From positions 1 through 64,000 of the IMG/VR virus record IMGVR_UViG_3300009160_000036: DNA of 64,000 bases; one strand, 5' to 3'. Numbering within the stretch: position 1 is the first letter of the stretch; the number at the start of each line of letters is the position of its first letter. Source of the stretch: a virus. The notes beneath the pieces were generated by a model. The model had not been told where the DNA came from. It saw only the letters and a list, made by a program, of their open reading frames with translations, and did not search any database. Made by a program: the position numbers and the translations under genes. This document shows, one piece after another, positions 63,239 to 64,000 of the stretch.

Positions 63239-64000
63239 TGTCTATCCCACAGGTAAAGGCATCGGTCAGCAACAAAGTCCCTGAGCGAATGAAGCGCTTG
63301 GACAAGGGTATGAAATACTCCCTAGGGAAACAGCTTATGGAAAGCTGTAAGCAACTTCTTCGGACTATCATTGCCCATACGCCTCCTTTTGAAGGGAAGC
63401 AGGGGACGGGTGGAACTGAGCAGGCAGACAAATCAGGCATGAAGCGAGAAGAACGCTTTATCCGGTCAGCGTTTATGCCTTTGAGCTCGGAGAAGTTTGG
63501 TAACCTAATCATGGCAAGGAACGACAAGGCTCTCTGGAACTATGAAAACATTGTTTGGCGCGAAGCCAACTGCGAGGACGCTTGGAACGAGCGCAATATG
63601 GACAAGCTTTACGCTATTTTCCAAGCTGCGGGCTGGCCCGCGCAGGAGAACAACACCCCATACTTTAGTGATGTGACGGAGGCTCAATTGGGAGCAATCC
63701 TATCTACTCAGGGGGCGGCTAAAGATGCGTCTGCCCACAATCCTTCTGTCCGGGCATACGTCAAAAATCGCGCGGTCATTGAGAAGATGGTCGCCTTTAA
63801 GCAAAAAACCGTGGGAGTGGTCAATGCTGGCTGGAAGGCGTGCCTAAGCCAACTGGGGGGAGTGGTAGCCGGCAAGCAGGCAGCCTCAACTGGCTCCGTC
63901 GAAAAGAAGGGCGTGGAAACCGAAGTCGTCCAGCACGTTGTCATCAAGAACAACGCTATGAAAAGTCCAGCCATCGTTGCGTCTTACGAGTCCTCGATGA
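63238..64000 (+). CDS. tail-completion/minor tail protein candidate, partial
   Basis: At least 254 residues, open at the window end. Begins MSIPQVKASVSNKVPERMKR; basic helical N-terminus, a HTPPFEGKQGTGG loop, and a later region with QHVVIKNNAMKSPAIVASYE. In lambda order this is the Z position (tail completion). I see no diagnostic motif. Confidence 0.55.
   Translation, partial: MSIPQVKASVSNKVPERMKRLDKGMKYSLGKQLMESCKQLLRTIIAHTPPFEGKQGTGGTEQADKSGMKREERFIRSAFMPLSSEKFGNLIMARNDKALWNYENIVWREANCEDAWNERNMDKLYAIFQAAGWPAQENNTPYFSDVTEAQLGAILSTQGAAKDASAHNPSVRAYVKNRAVIEKMVAFKQKTVGVVNAGWKACLSQLGGVVAGKQAASTGSVEKKGVETEVVQHVVIKNNAMKSPAIVASYESSM

Noticed and set aside
1-64000. CRISPR array
   Set aside because: No series of identical 20-40 base repeats with regular spacers was seen; the short repeats found are dispersed.
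1-64000. Insertion sequence or integrase with attachment sites
   Set aside because: No transposase, no complete integrase and no paired direct repeats at a tRNA end were found in the window.

Overview
The window is part of a large double-stranded DNA tailed bacteriophage (or prophage) genome; it is open at both ends (a tRNA is cut at base 1 and a gene runs off base 64000). The packaging and head genes follow lambda order: small terminase, large terminase, gpW-like, portal, S49 protease, scaffold, a protein in the lambda D position, major capsid protein, then an FII-like gene and one at the lambda Z position. Almost no gene has a Shine-Dalgarno sequence. Leaders are A/C-rich or the start codon overlaps the previous stop, which points to a host lineage with much non-SD initiation. 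I cannot name the host from sequence alone.

Layout. 1-338: tRNA cluster. 340-5566: HNH nuclease, LexA-like DNA-binding domain, an IbrA/IbrB-like pair (PAPS-reductase family and ParB-like) around two leader proteins, dNMP kinase. 5544-7577 (minus): small conserved genes. 7674-13167 (plus): STAS-like protein and about 18 small genes, including zinc-binding, HTH, HExxH and possible histone-fold proteins. 13199-15722: C5 cytosine methyltransferase split in two frames. 15758-23663: first large cluster of leader proteins. 23758-26451 (minus): adenine/cytosine-N4 methyltransferase, RuvC-like resolvase, lysis genes. 26570-28820: RecT/RecE-like recombination operon with DUF669-like protein. 29635-35366: second leader cluster. 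35363-39355 (minus): small genes and a DUF932-like protein. 39532-44060: HNH, primase-helicase, HTH protein. 44130-46753: terminase. 46754-49209: no protein gene, dense RNA structure. 49210-55631: head genes. 55707-60608: Cys-rich repeat protein and small paralogues. 60722-62891: third leader cluster. 62912-64000: head-tail completion.

Two things stand out. First, 22 otherwise mostly unrelated proteins begin with the same roughly 11-residue peptide, consensus MARGYSQSRSE, conserved as protein while the codons vary. Three of them carry recognisable effector-like domains (SpoT-type HD hydrolase, ADP-ribosyltransferase-like, JAB-like). By analogy with the capsid-targeting peptides of T4 internal proteins and Alt, I infer an address tag for packaging into the head and delivery into the host. 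Second, the 2.4 kb between terminase and gpW encodes RNA: a tandem series of tRNA-like units with perfect acceptor helices but enlarged or replaced arms, several preceded by TTTAT linkers, followed by an independent structured RNA of about 500 nt with its own promoter and terminator.

Other whole-window signals: reading line by line I found no GATC site in 64 kb; a GTTGACA/GTGGACA box lies 13-20 nt before many start codons; a small promoter family has the form TTGMCR-N17-CATAAC; and the 10-mer GGGACTAGGA recurs five times around the primase-helicase gene.
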